This document shows, piece by piece, positions 47,937 to 58,465 of a DNA stretch of 64,000 nt (position 1 is the first letter of the stretch; each line of letters starts with the position of its first letter). Location of the stretch: the NCBI GenBank assembly GCA_028564925.1, contig CM053026.1, positions 127,745,150 to 127,809,149 of the forward strand, in the 5' to 3' direction. The notes under the pieces are model-generated. The model saw only the letters and a list, made by a program, of their open reading frames with translations. It was not told the origin of the DNA and ran no database searches. This stretch comes from Lithobates sylvaticus (Eukaryota; Chordata; Amphibia; Anura; Ranidae). The translations under genes and the position numbers were made by a program.

Positions 47937-48357
47937 TTAAACCTGATTGAACGTCTCTGGAGAGATCTGAAAATGGCTGTGCACCGACGCGCCCCATCCA
48001 ACCTGGTGGAGCTTGAGAGGTCCTGCAAAGAAGAATGGGAGAAACTGTCCAAAAATAGGTGTACCAAGCTTGTAGCATCATATTCAAAAGACTTGAGGCT
48101 GTAATTGGTGCCAAAGGTGCTTCAACAAAGTATTGAGCAAAGGCTGTGAATATTTCTGTACATGGGATTTTTTTTGCTTTTTATTTTTAATAAATTTGCA
48201 AAGATTTCAATCAAACTACTTTCACGTTGTCATTATGGGGTATTGTTTGTAGAATTTTGAGGAAAATAATTAATTTAATCCATTCTTGAATTAGGCTGTA
48301 ACATAACAAAATATGGAAAAAGTGAAGCACTGTGAATACTTTCCGGATGCACTGTAT

Positions 48358-48950
48358 TATAAATGCTATATGGATATTTTAGCGATGTCCTATTTTTCTG
48401 CAGATAAGAATGAGGCCTGCGTGTTTATAGGCTGTGAGCATGTATGTCAGTAAACTGGTCAACACTATCGACCAGCTTTAGTGCCCATGTCCCTTTCACA
48501 TGTTATTATTCCCAACATTTCAAGATGTTGCAATATTATCTTTTATAACACTGGGGTTGTATTGAATGTATCCAAATATAGTATAGGACACAAATGCAAA
48601 GAGGAATGCAGTGGTTTAGCTCAAATTGCTTAATCCATGGGAATATACCAATGGGCTATTGACAGGTCTTGACCCACTATTTATTTCATTTATTTGTTTG
48701 GCTCTCTCACAGAAAGATCATTTTTACAATACCACCAAGAATGTGTAAAGTGGTTAGAAGTTTCCTTTGCAATAAACAAGAACTATAAATAACAGAAAAT
48801 AACAGAAAATCTGCATTGTATTGTGGTTTCAGTGATTTTATCACAAACTAGTGAAAGTTCTACGGTATGTCAAGTTGGAAAGTGGCCTTTATTTTAGCAA
48901 ACGCATGCTGGTGAAGAATATACTGTAGATACTTTAGATTTTCTTAAACA
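48358..48950. other. no gene recognised
   Basis: Unique-looking AT-rich sequence. Confidence 0.5.
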
Positions 48951-49369
48951 CCTTCTAACTTAAAATGGACCTAGGATTGACCCTTTCTGATTGTGTAAGC
49001 TTTATACATCCCTGGTTGTCTTCAAAAATGGGAATTGGTGTTGACATGTCTATTCCAATGTCCCCGAAAAGTTGACAAATCCATATCGCTTCTTGACATG
49101 CATATGCTGCTGCAATGTACACTGCTTCAGTTGAAGATAGAGCAACAGTTGCTTGCTTTCGACTAGACCAACTTATGGTTCCTTCCCCATACTGAAAGAT
49201 GAATCCGCTTGTGTATTTGTGGTCTGTGCAGTCCCCAGCCCAATCAGCATCCACATTACCTGACCAGTTTTGGATTGGATGTTGCTGGTAACCATAACTT
49301 CATCTAAATTGTTCCTCACTATTTTTACTGCATTCCACTCACACTGACAGGGAGCTGAGACTTTCCTGC

Positions 49370-50108
49370 TGTCAGGGTTGGGCTCAGCCCTTCCTTCTCT
49401 GGGCTGGCCACTCAGCTGTCTGCTAATTGCCAGCTCTTATCTCTCCACAGGGACTCACCTGTTGATGACATCCTGCTCGTCAGTCCTGCCTACTTAAGCC
49501 ATCCAGCCCAGATGATCTGTCTTCGCCTTGGTCACATCTCTAGAGACGCTCTGCTGTGTTCCTGTTAAAGACTTGCTTGGCTGACATTCCTTCTGGCTCC
49601 AGATCCTGTTTGCTGCTCTACTACGCTCATCTCTGGCTCCCTGACGTTTTGGCTTGTCTGACTATCTGTTCCGGCTCCTGAACTTTGGCTATGTTTTGAC
49701 TACGTTTACTCTGTTTACCTTTTTTTTATTATTATTAAACAAGTAAGATTTAACTGTACAGGGGGTCCCCGACTTACGAACACCCGACCTACGAACAACC
49801 CCTACTTACGAACGGCGGCACCCTCCGCCATTTTTCGGTGGTTTTCGCCGTCTTTCAGCCGTTCTGCGCATGCGCGGCCATACGGAGCGTCGGAAAATGC
49901 CGGAAATGTCCGTAATTTGCCGCGCATGCGCAGAACGGCATTAGACAGAACATCGGAAATGTCCGGAAATCTCCGTATTTGTCGGTCTGCGCATGCACGG
50001 CCGACTTACGAACATTTCCGACTTCCGTACAGGCGGCCAGTCCCTAACGAGTTCGTAACTCGGGGACCCCCTGTACTTCTGTCTCAGTCTGATTCATGGT
50101 TTCTGGCA
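49370..50108. mobile_element. solo LTR with 5-bp TSD
   Basis: The sequence starts TGTCAGGGTTGGG and ends TTTCTGGCA (TG..CA). CCTGC flanks it at 49365-49369 and 50109-50113. The copia RNase H region resumes directly on both sides. A Tigger-like MITE sits inside. The LTR family is unidentified. Confidence 0.75.
49759..50073. mobile_element. pogo/Tigger-like MITE
   Basis: Termini CAGGGGGTCCCCGACTTACG and GTTCGTAACTCGGGGACC..CTG, flanked by TA at 49757 and 50074. Inner copies of GCGCATGCGC and CATTTCCG words are present. It is nested in the solo LTR. Confidence 0.85.
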
Positions 50109-51009
50109 CCTGCATAGTATGCCCACTGCTGCCGCTATGTCTGGTCTTGTAACAGTGGCAACATATAGCATCTTACCGATTGCTCTGCGATACATGTCAT
50201 TGTTGGGTAGCAAGTTTTCTGCTTCAGTGCTCTTTTGATAGCCTGGTTCCATAGGAGCTTTCACTTCCTCTGCATCTTGCATATGGAATTGTTCCAAGAT
50301 TTCTAAAAGTAACATTTCTGTCTTTGCAGATGACACTAAGCTATGCAGTGGAATCTCCAATTTACAAGCCGACCTTAATGCGCTGTCTAATTGGGCAACT
50401 AAGTGGCAAATGAGGTTTAATGTTATTAAATGTAAAGTTATGCACTTAGGGGGCTAAGAATATGCATGCATCATACATACTGGGGGGTACAACTGGGGGA
50501 ATCAATGGTGGAGATTGATCTGGGGGCTTTGGTAGATTATAAGCTCAATAATAGCATGCAGTGCCAAGCTGCGGTTTCCAAAGCAAGCAAAGTCCTTTCT
50601 TGTATTAAGAGAGGTATGGACTCCAGAGCAAGAGATATCATTTTGCCCCTGTACAAATCATTAGTAAGACCTTATCTGCAATATGCAGTTGAGTTTTCGG
50701 CACCAGTTCTCAAAGAGGATATCGGGGAACTGGAGAAAGGGCAGAGAAGGGCAACCAAACTGATAAGAGGCATATGAGGAAAGTTTAGAGGAACTGAATC
50801 TATTCCCTCTTGAGAAGAGATTAAGGGGGGATATGATCAACATGTACAAATACATAGGTGGTCCATAAAGTGAAATTGGTGTTGAGCTATTCACTTTAAG
50901 GTCATCACAGAGGGCAAGTGGCACTCTTTAAGTCTAGAGGAAAAAATATTTAATCTCCAAATACGGAAAGGTTTCTTCACAGTAAGAGCTGTGAAAATGT
51001 GGAATAGAC

Positions 51010-52011
51010 AGTGATGTAAGTAACTCAGTTAAAATAAACAGAGTTACTCAACGCAGTTACTTTAGAGGGTAACGAGTAATCTAACTGATTACTCTTCCCC
51101 TCATGGTAACGCAGTTCCCATTACTTGGGCGGCGTTACCGCAATTACATCTACCGCCCGGGAGGCCCGCCGTGGCCGCGCTGCCTGGCCGTTCGTTCAGC
51201 CGCGGGGAGGGGGGCTTTTGCCCGCTGAGAAGAGGCTGAGACTCAGAGAGACTGTCTGGACCGCTCCATTCCACCCCGCCTATCCAGAGAAAGAGAATGT
51301 AGGGAGGCGGGGCGGACACTGAAAAATGAAGCCAGCTGACCAGCTGACACCAATCGAGTGAAGGGGATGGTCTCTCTCTCTTCCCATTAGGAAAGGCATC
51401 CCTGGAGGCATTCAAGTAAGTGACTGTCTGACAATTCGAATTGCAGTGCAATCGATCCATCCCAAGTCCTCCACCACCTCTGCTTCTTACTGATCCCGTC
51501 CCTACCCACCCACCATCACTTCTACAACAGAGGTGATGGGGGGGGTAGGGTAGGGATGAGATCAGTGGTGGTGGGGGATGGGATCAGTAAGAGGCAGAGG
51601 TGGTGGTGGGAGAGGATGGCACCACCACCGCTGCCACCCCCCCAAGTACCACCGCTGCCTGCCACCCCCCCAAGTACACCACCGATGCCACCACCCCAAG
51701 TACCACCGCGGCCACCCCCCCAAGTACTGTACACCACCACCACTGCCACCCCCCCAAGTCCACCACTGCCACCCCCCCAAGTACCACCGCTGCCACCCCT
51801 CAAGTACCACCACTGCCACCCCTCAAGTACCACTGCTGCCACCCCCTCAAGTACCACTGCTGCCATCCATGTCACAGTTACTTTGCTGAGTAACTAATTA
51901 CTTTTCCAATGTAGTAACCGAGTTACTAACGCAATTACTTTTTGGGAGAAGTAATTTGTAACTTAACTAATTACTTTTTTAAAGGGATTAAAGTGATTAT
52001 TCCCTCTGGAG
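51010..52011. mobile_element. unclassified insertion in the LINE
   Basis: The direct repeat GGAATAGAC flanks it (51001-51009 and 52012-52020). The ends are rich in GTAACT/AGTTAC words. The middle is GC-rich, then a CCACCGCTGCCACCCCCCCA minisatellite (51620-51870). An 8-9 bp duplication would suit hAT, but the termini are not clear inverses. Confidence 0.6.
51620..51870. repeat. minisatellite CCACCNCTGCCACCCC type
   Basis: About 10 units of 20-27 bp. Long frames on both strands here are repeat translations. Confidence 0.92.
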
Positions 52012-53491
52012 GGAATAGACTCCCTCCAGAGGGAGCTCAGAAAATTGCTTCAACAAAGGCCTGGATTCTTTCCTAAATGTACATAATATAACTGGGTACT
52101 AACATTTATAGGTAAAGTTGATCCATGGAAAATCTGATTGCCTCTCGGGGGATCAGGAAGGAATTTATTCCCCTGCTGTGGTAAATTGGAGCATGCTTTG
52201 CTGGGGTTTTTCGCCTTCCTCTGGATCAACTGTGTGAAGGATTGAGTATATGGCATTGTATATGTTTTTTTTGGTTTAACTAGATGGACTTGTATCTTTT
52301 TTTCAACCTGACTAACTATGTAACTATGTCATTTCCGAGTTTTTCTAAGATTGGTTGAGAAAGTAACTTCCATCTTCTTCTCTCTATTGGGATTCCCAGA
52401 TAGTGGCTAGTGTTCCCTAGCTCTTTGATTTCAAAATGTTCTTTCAGCTTGTGAACTGATTGTAATCCCCTTCTTGTTCAAAACAAGTTATAATGTCATT
52501 GACATAGATAAGGATGTATACCCATCTGTCTTCTTGATTCTTGGAGTAGAGACAGGGGTCTGTTTTACTTCTTGAGAATCCCTTCCTGGTAAGTACTTTG
52601 TTCACTTTCTCATTCCACATCCTTGCAGATTGTTTAAGACCGTAGATGCTCTTCTGAAATTTACACACAAGGTTGCCTCGTTGCGCAAACCCTGGTGGTT
52701 ACTCCATCTTCCTTAGAGATCTTCCTTAATGTCCCAAAATAGGAAAGCAGTGTTAACTTCTAGGTGTTTCACTTGCATGTCCTTCCCGGCTGGATCTCTA
52801 ATGCCCCGTACACACAGTCGGATTTTCAGACGGAAAATGTGCGATTGGATCATGTTGTCGGAAAATCCGACCGTGTTTGGGCTCCATCGGACTTTTTCCA
52901 TCGGAATTTCCGATGCACAAAGTTTGAGAGCTAGATCTCAAATTTTCCGACAACAAAATCTGATCGTGTCAATTCCGATCGTGTGTAGCCTAGTCCGACG
53001 CACAAAGTGCCACGCATGCTCAGAATAAATTATGAGACGGAAGCGCTCAGTCTGGTAAAACTAGCATTCGTAATGGATATAGCACATTCGTCACGCTGCA
53101 ATGTTAAAAATTGTTCAATGCAGTGCATTCTCTTTTTCTTTATAATTCTCGAAGAATGAAGTTGTTTTGCTGCTCATATTTACACAGACTTCTCCAAAAC
53201 GTATTTCTTTATTCTTTCTCCTGATTTTATGAATAGAATATTTTTATTCGTCAGATCTCCAGAATCATTTTGTATTTTTATCTTTTGAAAATGTTTAAAA
53301 ATGTTGTGGTTGCTTTTTTAAGCAAGTTTGTACAATTTTGGGCATCTTTGTAATTTTTTTGTGTGTTTTGTGTGCCAACTTACCACAACACCATTATGAT
53401 CTTGTATTTTTTCATCTGGAGGAGGTTGTTTGGTGTTGGTGTCCCTTGTTAATTTGACTTTGAATTTTTGAAATGTACCTGCCTACTCACA

Positions 53492-53558
53492 AATAAACTG
53501 TCCTTTTTGCAGTAAAACACATAGGCAAGTATTTCTTTAACCAAAAAAAAACTTTATT
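53492..53558. terminator. convergent poly(A) signals, copy A
   Basis: AATAAA on plus at 53492-53497 in the context GTACCTGCCTACTC; AATAAA on minus at 53558-53553, about 250 bp downstream of the MADF stop. The same pair occurs at 59493-59560 in copy B. Confidence 0.65.
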
Positions 53559-53587
53559 AGGTGTCATAATCAAATAAATAGGGAGGC

Positions 53588-53830
53588 GACGCTGGAGAAA
53601 CTGGTGAAATTGGTGAAGCCTTTGGCCCCCAGGGCACATATCAACTATTTAAAGGCAAAATTGGTGGCCTGAGGAGTCCATATATAAGGGAGTACAGTCT
53701 GGTCCAGAATTCCAAGAGATCAGGAACAGCAACAGATGACATCTATGTCCCCAGGCTGTGGTCATATAACAGCCTGCGTCTTTTGTCAGACCAGACTGAA
53801 CCCAGGCCATCACTCTCTGGTCTTCCTTAG
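53588..53830 (+). pseudogene. inverted MADF-domain copy, element A
   Basis: The plus strand encodes a second MADF-like stretch: TLEKLVKLVKPLAPRAHINY, then LRSPYIREY and TDDIYVPRLWSYNSLRLLSD, ending at a stop near 53829. One frameshift is needed near 53670. It faces the MADF gene tail to tail, and its end overlaps the last codons of that gene's second coding exon on the other strand. No initiator region was recognised upstream, so it is read as an inverted internal duplication. The equivalent lies at 59598-59880 in copy B. Confidence 0.75.
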
Positions 53831-54659
53831 ACACTTCCTTCCAGGCTTCCTTCCAGGCTGTGGCTCTGCTGTTGTAGTTGTGGCAGGAGGTGGAGGCAGA
53901 GGAGGGCGATGGTCGACCTCCTGGCTGCCACTTACCCCTGCCACCTCCTGGCTGCCACTTGCCACAGCCTCCTCCCGGCTGAGGTTTTTCTGCGTATGAA
54001 AATGGGACATAGTTTTCGTTTTTTGTTCATAAATCACACACAATTTTCAGCTCATGACTGTTGCAAATTGAATGTTAATAAATAGAACAGACTATCATTC
54101 TGAGCCCAGCATTTTTCATTCTTGTCCCAATCATTTTTGGTCACTACTGTCTACTGATATGCAAACCACTTTGTTAAATCAGAACTTACTGATCAAAAAT
54201 AACATCTAGTTAACATCATTATATTTCCCACAATAAATATGTTGAACAATGCTCTACCGGACTCAAGCTGGGCTCCTCCACATGTTGCTGCCTGGAAGGC
54301 CCAGGTTGGACATTAGAAGCCTCAGCTGGGGGGGAAGGAAGCCTTGAATGAAGATTGGAGAGTGCTGGCCTGGGTTCCCTCTGGTCTGCCAGAAAATGCA
54401 GCCTGTCATAGTACCACAGCCTGGGCACATAAATGTCATCTGCATCTCCTGATCTCAGGGAATCCTGGACCTTCTTGCACTCTCTCAGATATGTACTCCT
54501 CATGACACCAATTTTGGCCTTCACATAGGTGATGTCTGCCGTGGGGACCATCGGCTTCACCAATGCAAGCAGTTTCTCCAGCGCTGCCTTCCTCTTTCTT
54601 AGGTTCTTGTACATATCATTGAAGATGGGTAGAAATTGTGTGTCCTTGAATGTATCCAT
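53810..54659 (-). CDS. MADF-domain protein, copy A (193 aa predicted)
   Basis: Two coding exons join in frame: 54659-54258 (ATG context GAATATGGA; donor CCG|GTAGAG) and 53989-53810 (acceptor TACGCAG). The MADF half keeps VKAKIGVMRSTYLRECKK and DDIYVPRLWYYDRLHFLAD, but about 14-17 residues are missing after the first helix compared with copy B, removing the LWQLKNPLY region. The tail is Pro-rich then basic (GRKPGRKCLRKTRE), shorter than in B. A further 5' UTR exon is likely: an acceptor TCTTGCAG precedes the ATG and a donor GAAG|GTACAA lies near 54780. MADF domains bind DNA and protein partners. Probably a decaying paralogue of the B gene. Confidence 0.72.
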
Positions 54660-54952
54660 ATTCTCTGCAAGACACAACACAAGACAAACCCTAATGTAAG
54701 GCTAAACTCTTCTAATCTTGTCCCAATATAAGCCTCAATCTAGAAGCAGTATAGGCCAGTGATGTACCAAGTTAAAATTGTACCTTCGTTCGAACGATTG
54801 GCACTTCCGCTACTCCTTCCTCCGTGCACAGATCGTACGTACGACGCACGCGTGTTCCGTTTTATTTACAGTGTGCATGCGTGAAACTCTGCCCACCACT
54901 GACGTTCTTTCTAGTCTATTCCCCGCCCCTTCTCTTTTGTCGCAGTGGGCAC
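54660..54952. promoter_or_regulatory. shared divergent promoter, copy A
   Basis: Between the MADF ATG and the Myb ATG lie TGACGTTC (54900-54907, CRE half-site type) and CCCCGCCCC (54921-54929, GC box), both conserved at 61751 and about 61774 in copy B. A TATA-like TAAATAAAA faces the MADF side near 54859-54868. Confidence 0.6.
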
Positions 54953-55303
54953 ATGGCGGAGACACAGCAGGTGCATGCTAATTACAGCAACGAGGAGGAC
55001 GACGAAAGCCTGGAGCCCCGAAACGTCCCGATCCCGCAGGAGAAGATTTAAGGCCTCAAATATGTCTTTTGTAGAGATGGCGGAGATGGTGGACATATTG
55101 AAGAGGAGCAACTATGATGGGAAGTATGGACCTTACCCAAACCCAAATGTCAGAAAGGCCAAGATCATGGCTAAAGTTGTGAAGAGTCTGCAGAAGAATT
55201 TTGGGGTACGACGATCCAAGGATCAACTGAGGAAACTCTGGTCAGACCTGAAACTGAGGGAGCACGATCAGTACAGAAAGATCAAGAGAGTTCTTCAAAA
55301 AAG
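54953..55303 (+). pseudogene. Myb/SANT-like gene, exon 1, copy A
   Basis: ATG at 54953 (context CACATGGCGG) opens MAETQQVHANYSNEEDD. After one frameshift near 55040 the frame continues FKASNMSFVEMAEMVDILKR, then VRRSKDQLRKLWSDLKLREH, up to a donor AAAAA|GTAAGT at 55304. It aligns over its length with exon 1 of the intact copy at 61823-62150. Exons 2 and 3 are absent because Tc1-like sequence follows. In both copies the SANT-like helix region ends with the Trp of LRK.WSD. A non-functional remnant. Confidence 0.8.
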
Positions 55304-55339
55304 TAAGTAGTTGTCCTGTGTTCATATTGAAAATGGGTC

Positions 55340-55856
55340 ATAGATGGGTATTTTAGCATGACAATGACCCAAAACACACAGCCGAGGCAACAAAGGAGTG
55401 GCTCAAGAAGAAGCACATTAAGGTCCTGGTGTGGCCTAGCCAGTCTCCAAACCATAATCCATAAATATGTGGAGGGAGCTGAAGGTTTGAGTTACCAAAA
55501 CGTCATCCTCGAAACTTTAATGACTTGGAGAGGATCTGCAAAGAGGAGTGGGACAAAATCTCTCCTGAGATGTATGCAAACCTGGTGCCCAACTACAAGA
55601 AACGTCTGACCTCTGTGATTGCCACCAAGTACTAAGTCATTTTTTACGAAGGGGTCAAATACTTATTTCACTCATTAAAATGCAATTTTCTATTTTTGAA
55701 ATGCAATTTTGGGGATTTTTTAGTTGTTATTCTGTCTCTCACTGTTAAAATAATCCCACCATTCAAATTACAGACTGATCATTTCTTTTGTCAGTTGGCA
55801 AACGTAGAAAATCATCAGTGGATCAAATACTTTTTTCTCTCACTGTATAACTGGCA
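55340..55856 (+). mobile_element. Tc1-like transposon, 3' third only
   Basis: It starts inside the transposase ([12 protein letters not shown]-like, then [14 protein letters not shown]), continues with [10 protein letters not shown]-region code to [11 protein letters not shown]-like residues, a stop at 55635, and a right terminus ending TTTTTTCTCTCACTGTA. Frames are broken. No left end; it adjoins intron 1 of the Myb copy A. Confidence 0.82.
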
Positions 55857-55859
55857 TTT

Positions 55860-56228
55860 GAGCCAATGAGTGGTTGTTTTTTTTTAATGAAGCCCCCAAT
55901 TAGTGTTAGTATTGCACTCAGGGCAGCTTAAAAGGGCAGCACAACTGGTCCTGTTGTAGGCCCAGGCATCATCAGTTAAATGGGGGCTGTTTAGCTGATG
56001 AGGCCTGGGCCCAGTACAACAGGGGCAACTTTATTGTTAATTTCTACCTAAATAAATACATTTATTTTACTAGACCACACTCCCTATCCTACTTGCTTAC
56101 CAGGGCTTAAATTACGTACAGTAGGTGGGAGCAGAGGAGGAATTTTTTCACTTTAGGGGCGTAGGCGGATAAAGTCAGTGCCACTGTTTCGCTGCACCTT
56201 GGGGGGTGGTGTAGGCGATGGGGGGGGG
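55860..56228. repeat. hairpin-bearing spacer, then G-run
   Basis: CCTGTTGTAGGCCCAGG..TCATCAG pairs with CTGATGAGGCCTGGGCCC..ACAACAGG (55948-56025). No coding signal. A poly-G tract at 56218-56232 precedes the L1 3' end. Confidence 0.6.
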
Positions 56229-56230
56229 GG

Positions 56231-58465
56231 GGTTATTCTTTATTTTATCCAGATTTATCATACACAAGGAAGTAAAAAACATTTTCCCTACTCAATAGGG
56301 ATATACATTAACACATTTTATTTCCAAAACTTTATCTACCCTAACCCTACTTCTTCCCCTCCACCCCACTCCTAGACCCTTTTTTTTCCTCTTCTCTAAG
56401 TAATCTTAATCTCACTATATTTCTTTGTTGATTTAAACTTTTTCCACTTTTCCCATCTCTTAATGAATCCCTCTCTAGTATCCTCATGGCTATATCTTAG
56501 ATGTTCCATGTTATATATCTCTTCTATTTTATCAAATCACTCTCTAATTTTTGGGCTCTCTGCTTCCTTCCATTTCCTTGGTATTAAACTTTTTGCAGCG
56601 TTCATCATATGTACAATCATTGAGTTTCTATATTCTTTTGTTGGAATATCTACCCCATGAAATAGACATGTCCATGGTTCCTCAGGTATATCTATATTAG
56701 TAATTTCCTTAATATAACTCAGTGTTTCCTTCCAGTACATTTTAATTTGAGGGCACCCCCACCATATGTGGGTTATGGTTCCCGTTTGTTTACAGCCCCG
56801 CCAACACTTCGTTGTTTGTCCTATTTGATATTTCCCTAGTGTTTCGGAGGTTCTATACCAACGGGTTACGCACTTATAGTTCATTTCCACCATCCCATTA
56901 TTAACTGATGATCCATGTACTAGTTTCAGGATTTTTCCTACTTCTTGGTTCCTTCCTCGTTGCCCCAATTCCTCTCCCATTTTTTAATAAATGTTGGAAT
57001 TGCCAGCTCTTCTACTTCTATTAAGGTTTTATATATCCTAAATATATTCCCACTTGTTTTTTCGATGGTACATAGTCGCTCTATCAATGTAAGTGCTTCT
57101 CCTTCTCTTATTGGATGAGGAAGTGCTGCTATGAAGTGTTTGAGCTGAAAATACCTCCATTCATTAATCTCCAACACATCTTTTTTTATTTTTAATTCTT
57201 GTAAAGTGCAAATCTTTCCCCCTTGTGTTATATCACGTAGTTGTGTATTTTCTTTTTTAATCCAATTCCCCGTATTTAAACTTTTCCCCGGTGCAAATAG
57301 ATTATTTTCCTTTAGTGCCATCAATGGTGAATTATATTTCCATTTATTTTTCTTGTGTAGGGCATCCCAAATTTTCAATACTATGTGTCAATGTGTGTGT
57401 ATTTTCTCCCAATGTCCTATAGTGTGGTGGTATCCATATATTCCTCCCTAGTTGTGTATTAGCCATTATGTGTTCTATATTTACCCACCTTTTCTCATTA
57501 TTTGATTTAACCCATTCCACCACGTGTGTTAACAGAACCGCCTCGTAGTATTTTTGAAAGTCAGGGAAATTTAATCCCTCTTGGATTTTACTTTCTTCAG
57601 AGTTGCCAGAGAGATTCTAGGTTTCTTATTGTGCCATATTAATTTAGTGATTAAAGTTCTTAATGTTCTAAAATATGCTGGGGGTATATATATGGGGAGC
57701 ATCTGAAACTTGTACATGATCTTCGGAAGAATTATCATCTTTAGGGCATTAATCTGGCCCATCCATGATAAGGGGCATGCTGCTATCCTTTTCATTTCTA
57801 TTTTATCTCCTCTAATAATGGGATACAGTTTGCTTGATATATTTCCTCTGGCGATGCCGTTAGTTTAATCCCAAGATATTTTATTTCCGTCCTCCTCCAA
57901 GGGAATGGAAACTCTTGTTGTAGACACTGTTCCTCTTTCAATTTCATGTTTATATTTAATATTTCAGATTCACTCAGGTTGATCTTAAAATTAGATAGAT
58001 CTCCATATTCCTTTAGTGCTTTCATAAGATTGGGCATTGTAATTTGGGTTTTGATATATAGAATAATATATCATCTGCAAATGCAGCTAATTTATACTCC
58101 TCTTCTCCGATTTTGAAGCCCCCTATGTCCGCATCCCTCGCACTGTTGCCAGGAGAGGTTTCAGCGCCAGCACGAACAGGAGCGGAGACAGGGGGGTGAC
58201 AATGTTCTATTTACTTTCACCATGGCTGTAGGACCTTTATATAATGTTTGTATCCACTGCATCATCCTTGGGCCATACCCCATGCTCTCTAGAGTGCTCA
58301 TCATGAATCCCCAGTCTACCCTGTCGAACGCCTTTTCGGCATCTATCGACGGGATAAGACCGGGAACTCTCCCTTCTTTTATTTTTTGAAGTAACAGAAG
58401 TGTTCTTACCCCATTATCCCTCCCCTCTCTCCTTGGTACAAAGCCTTCTTGATGAGGATGGACTA
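56231..58465 (-). mobile_element. L1-type LINE, ORF2 remnant, 3' end kept
   Basis: Minus-strand ORF2 pieces in order: GFVPRREGRDNGVRT (about 58420-58460), RT motif SIDAEKAFDRVDW (about 58310-58350), CPLSPLLFVLALKPLL (about 58140-58190), catalytic AFADDILFYISKP (about 58050-58090), then SWMGQINALKMIILPKIMY (about 57690-57770) and the Cys-rich C-terminal CWRGCKQTGTITHIWWGCP (56745-56800). Several frameshifts separate them. The 3' end reads AATAAAGAATAA into a C-run on this strand. The upstream side is cut at 58465 by element B. Confidence 0.9.

Larger units (their letters stand above)
45898..48104 (+). pseudogene. Tc1-like transposase, interrupted
   Basis: The start MKSKELSADLRDL lies at about 45898. 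The middle part at 46790-47260 includes WSDETKIKLFGLD (catalytic Asp), with a 15-bp tandem duplication of the AAAGTCTGTGGTCTGATG word just before it. QQDNDPKHS-like sequence lies near 47410-47440, and the C-terminus LIERLWRDLKMAVHRR to the stop at 48104 lies beyond the MITE. Two insertions and several frameshifts disable it. An uninterrupted frame at 47676-48104 is a chance fusion of MITE and transposase sequence. Confidence 0.88.
45497..48354 (+). mobile_element. Tc1-like transposon with two guests
   Basis: Terminal repeats CAGTGCATCCAGAAAGTATT and its inverse, with TA at 45495-45496 and 48355-48356. It is interrupted by a hAT foldback (45961-46772) and a TTAA-MITE (47509-47936). Transposase remains fill 45898-48104. 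Confidence 0.93.
50321..52328 (+). mobile_element. CR1/L2-clade LINE, 5' truncated
   Basis: It begins within RT at the catalytic motif (FADDTKLCSG at about 50330-50358), then WATKWQMRFNVIKC, then a C-terminal frame at 50466-50780 (SRARDIILPLYKSLVRPYLQ; QRRATKLIRGI). The 3' part resumes at 52021 after an insertion and ends with CAACCTGACTAACTATGTAAC and a short ACTATG repeat, the usual frog CR1/L2 3' end. Frames shift at least twice. It is inserted in copia sequence. Confidence 0.85.
48955..52795 (-). mobile_element. Ty1/copia-type pol fossil (RT-RNase H part)
   Basis: Minus-strand copia pol segments: RT start at about 52713-52795 (VKHLEVNTAFL), RT core at 52444-52668 (KSIYGLKQSARMWNEKV and YVNDI at the catalytic site), RT end at about 50110-50320, and RNase H at 48955-49369 (DADWAGD, ALSSTEAVYIAA). 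LTRs, gag and integrase were not found with it. It is split by a solo LTR, a LINE and element A's left end, and is broken in several places. It is probably unrelated in origin to the copy at 34726. Confidence 0.87.
52801..55325. mobile_element. MADF-Myb transposon, copy A (right end lost)
   Basis: TA (52799-52800) then ATGCCCCGTACACACAGTCGG-like terminus (key word CCCCGTACACACAG), GTCGGA/TCCGAC-rich subterminal stretch, CGCATGCTCAG at 53014, and CTCAGTCTGGTAAAACTAGC shared with copy B (58727). Order of parts: left terminus, convergent poly(A) signals, inverted MADF copy (+), MADF gene (-), shared promoter, Myb/SANT exon 1 (+). The element stops where Tc1-like sequence begins. Confidence 0.82.

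Noticed and set aside
47676-48104. 142-codon open frame
   Set aside because: A chance fusion of MITE sequence with the C-terminus of the Tc1 transposase.
51522-51897. Gly/Trp-rich and Pro-rich frames of about 115 codons
   Set aside because: Opposite-strand translations of the CCACC minisatellite.
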